Assembly: GCA_025934545.1 (NCBI GenBank)
Contig: JAICXV010000100.1
Location: forward strand, 1 to 7,296
DNA from: Verrucomicrobiia bacterium
Lineage (GTDB): Bacteria > Verrucomicrobiota > Verrucomicrobiia > Limisphaerales > Palsa-1400
DNA: 7,296 nt
Direction: 5' to 3'
Shown here piece after piece: positions 6,221-7,296 of this stretch. The position numbers and the translations under genes were made by a program. How positions within the stretch are numbered: the stretch's first letter is position 1; every line of letters starts with the position of its first letter. The notes under the pieces were generated by a model. The model had not been told where the DNA came from. It worked only from the letters and a program-made list of their open reading frames with translations, and did not search any database.

Positions 6221-6367
6221 ACTTCAGTGCCAGGCGCTGAACGTCGCCATGCAACTGGAACTCGCGAATTTCGGCAAGCTGGAAAAACGGGCCGTGATAG
6301 CGGCCCGAACACGGTCTCGCCGCCAAATCCGCTTGCCAGTCGGGGCGATGCTCCTAATTTGCTACCA
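6221..6367. promoter_or_regulatory. Divergent leader region between the 181-residue gene and panC
   Basis: This 147-bp region should contain the promoters of both flanking genes. No clear sigma-70 boxes or Shine-Dalgarno sites were recognised on either side. The frame of panC is open across the whole segment back to an ATG at 6152 inside the opposite-strand gene, but the translated sequence there (Arg/Pro-rich, no family match) does not look like protein. The main structured element is the hairpin at 6283-6307, listed separately. Confidence 0.4.
6283..6307 (-). terminator. Intrinsic-terminator-like hairpin in the leader of the 181-residue gene
   Basis: Read on the minus strand it is CGGGCCG, a six-base loop CTATCA, CGGCCCG, then TTTTTCC: a perfect 7-bp GC-only stem followed at once by five T. 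On the plus strand no T run follows, so it acts leftward only. It lies 62 bases before the start codon at 6220, so it cannot end a known minus-strand gene. It may attenuate transcription of the downstream gene, or block antisense transcription arriving from panC. The structure is clear; the role is inferred. Confidence 0.5.
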
Positions 6368-7216
6368 GTGCGAATTGTCACCACAGTTGCGGCGATGCAA
6401 CAGCAGTCGCGCGCCTGGAAAAAGTCGGGCGCGAAAATCGCCTTTGTCCCGACCATGGGTTTCCTTCACGCCGGCCATATTAGTTTGATCGAGCGCGCGC
6501 GCAAAGCCGCCGGGCGCAATGGAAAAGTCGTGGTCAGCATTTATGTAAACCCAACCCAATTCGCCCCAAATGAGGACCTCAAAAAATATCCGCGCGATCT
6601 GCGCCGCGATAAACAGCTTTGCCAACAAGCCGGCGTCGACGCCTTGTTTGTCCCGGCCAACAACCAAATTTATCCGCCGGATTTCAGCACGTTCGTCGTC
6701 GAAGAAAAAATTTCTAAACCGATGGAAGGCACGTCGCGCCCGACCCATTTCCGCGGGGTCTGCACCGTCGTGGCGAAATTGTTCAATATCGTGCTGCCCG
6801 ACGTCGCCGTCTTCGGCGCGAAAGATTGTCAACAGGCCGCCGTCGTCCAACGCATGGTGCGCGATTTGAATTTCCCGCTGAAAATAATCATCGGCGCGAC
6901 CGCTCGCGAGCCGGATGGTTTGGCCATGAGTTCGCGCAATAAATATCTCACACCCGACCAGCGCGCGCAGGCGACCGTCTTGCATGAAGCGCTGCACGAA
7001 GCCGCCGCGACGGTCAGGAACAAGCCCGTTGCCGCAAAACAATTGCGCGCGCAGATCCTGACGCATATCCGCACGCGACCACAGGCGCGCGTCGATTATA
7101 TTGAGTTTTTTGATCCGAAAACATTCGAACCGGTCTCGACCGTCAAACGCGGCACACAAATGGCGCTCGCGGTTTTCTTCGGTAAAACGCGACTCATCGA
7201 TAACGCGACATTATAG
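6368..7216 (+). CDS. panC: Pantothenate synthetase (pantoate--beta-alanine ligase) PanC
   Basis: Joins pantoate and beta-alanine using ATP (through a pantoyl-adenylate) to give pantothenate, the precursor of coenzyme A; cytoplasmic and normally a dimer. From the GTG at 6368 the protein is 282 residues, the usual family length, beginning RIVTTVAAMQ as expected. Nucleotidyltransferase-fold motifs: FVPTMGFLHAGH with the HIGH-type HAGH at 34-37; SIYVNPTQFAPNEDLKKYPR from 57; RPTHFRGVCTVVAKLFN from 124 (pantoate/beta-alanine site region); FGAKDCQQ at 149-156; and the KMSKS-equivalent MSSRNKYL at 187-194. The C-terminal dimerisation domain runs to YIEFFDP...ARLIDN-type ending (here TRLIDNATL). Longer starts up to 6152 are rejected because the extra residues do not belong to the family. 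No Shine-Dalgarno is evident before the GTG. panB and panD are not in the window. Confidence 0.95.
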   Translation: MRIVTTVAAMQQQSRAWKKSGAKIAFVPTMGFLHAGHISLIERARKAAGRNGKVVVSIYVNPTQFAPNEDLKKYPRDLRRDKQLCQQAGVDALFVPANNQIYPPDFSTFVVEEKISKPMEGTSRPTHFRGVCTVVAKLFNIVLPDVAVFGAKDCQQAAVVQRMVRDLNFPLKIIIGATAREPDGLAMSSRNKYLTPDQRAQATVLHEALHEAAATVRNKPVAAKQLRAQILTHIRTRPQARVDYIEFFDPKTFEPVSTVKRGTQMALAVFFGKTRLIDNATL

Positions 7217-7220
7217 ACAT

Positions 7221-7250
7221 GCCGGAGCGCGGACTTTAGTCCGCTTCAGC
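7221..7250. repeat. Palindromic repeat downstream of panC (REP-like)
   Basis: An exact inverted repeat, GCGGACT at 7229-7235 and AGTCCGC at 7238-7244 with only TT between, in the context GGAGC...TTCAGCG. No T run follows on either side, so it is a poor intrinsic terminator. From memory, GAGCGCGGACT...AGTCCGC palindromes are frequent dispersed repeats in Verrucomicrobia and in some soil metagenome contigs. It may be a REP-type element left in the 3' flank of panC. The remaining bases to 7296 hold no gene that I can recognise. Confidence 0.5.
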
Positions 7251-7296
7251 GTAAGATTTGATTAAGCGCTCGAAATTCGGTTCTAATACGAGCGAA

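Noticed and set aside
6152..6367. A 72-residue N-terminal extension of PanC
   Set aside because: It would overlap the opposite-strand gene, and PanC proteins start right at the RIVTTVAAM segment, giving 282 residues from the GTG at 6368.
6362..7159. A 265-codon open frame on the minus strand
   Set aside because: It is antisense to panC, whose motifs are unambiguous; the translated product is a high-GC shadow frame.

Overview
The window looks like chromosomal DNA of a Gram-negative bacterium of moderate-to-high GC, most likely in the Verrucomicrobiota (Pedosphaera/Limisphaerales-like soil or freshwater lineage). This placement is inference. It rests on the style of the outer-membrane porin and its small His/Cys-rich neighbour, on the short form of GlcE, and on palindromic repeats that I recall as common in that phylum. 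There are no tRNA, rRNA, CRISPR, phage or transposase signals. Gene density is high and no gene-free stretch exceeds 170 bp.

Layout, left to right. Positions 1-3374 hold four co-directional minus-strand genes, read right to left: glcE (FAD subunit of glycolate oxidase), glcF (iron-sulfur subunit, ATGA-coupled to glcE), a small membrane protein with a His/Cys cluster, and the first 237 codons of an outer-membrane porin-like protein that runs off the left edge. The porin fragment is open from 711 to base 1 and is easy to miss because its stop lies outside the window. A 165-bp intergenic region (3375-3539) separates glcE from a divergent MFS transporter (3540-4892, plus). The MFS stop codon directly abuts the stop codon of a convergent PIG-L/LmbE-type deacetylase (minus), which follows a conserved-looking 181-residue protein of unknown function (minus, start 6220). 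Another divergent intergenic region (6221-6367) leads to panC (pantothenate synthetase, plus, GTG start at 6368). After panC there is a palindromic repeat and then about 50 bp with no visible gene.

How the genes may work together. GlcE and GlcF, with a GlcD that is not in this window, would oxidise glycolate (or a related 2-hydroxyacid) to glyoxylate. The divergent MFS carrier is a plausible but unproven uptake partner. The small His/Cys protein and the porin form a second unit that resembles metal (zinc)-linked outer-membrane gene pairs. PanC makes pantothenate for coenzyme A and seems unrelated to its neighbours.

Most of the window is ordinary metabolism. The items most worth a second look are: a palindromic repeat that appears to be inserted in frame inside glcF and is translated; a strong intrinsic-terminator-like hairpin in the leader of the 181-residue gene, pointing at it rather than away from it; the short GlcE lacking the usual FAD pyrophosphate loop; and the uncharacterised 181-residue/deacetylase pair.
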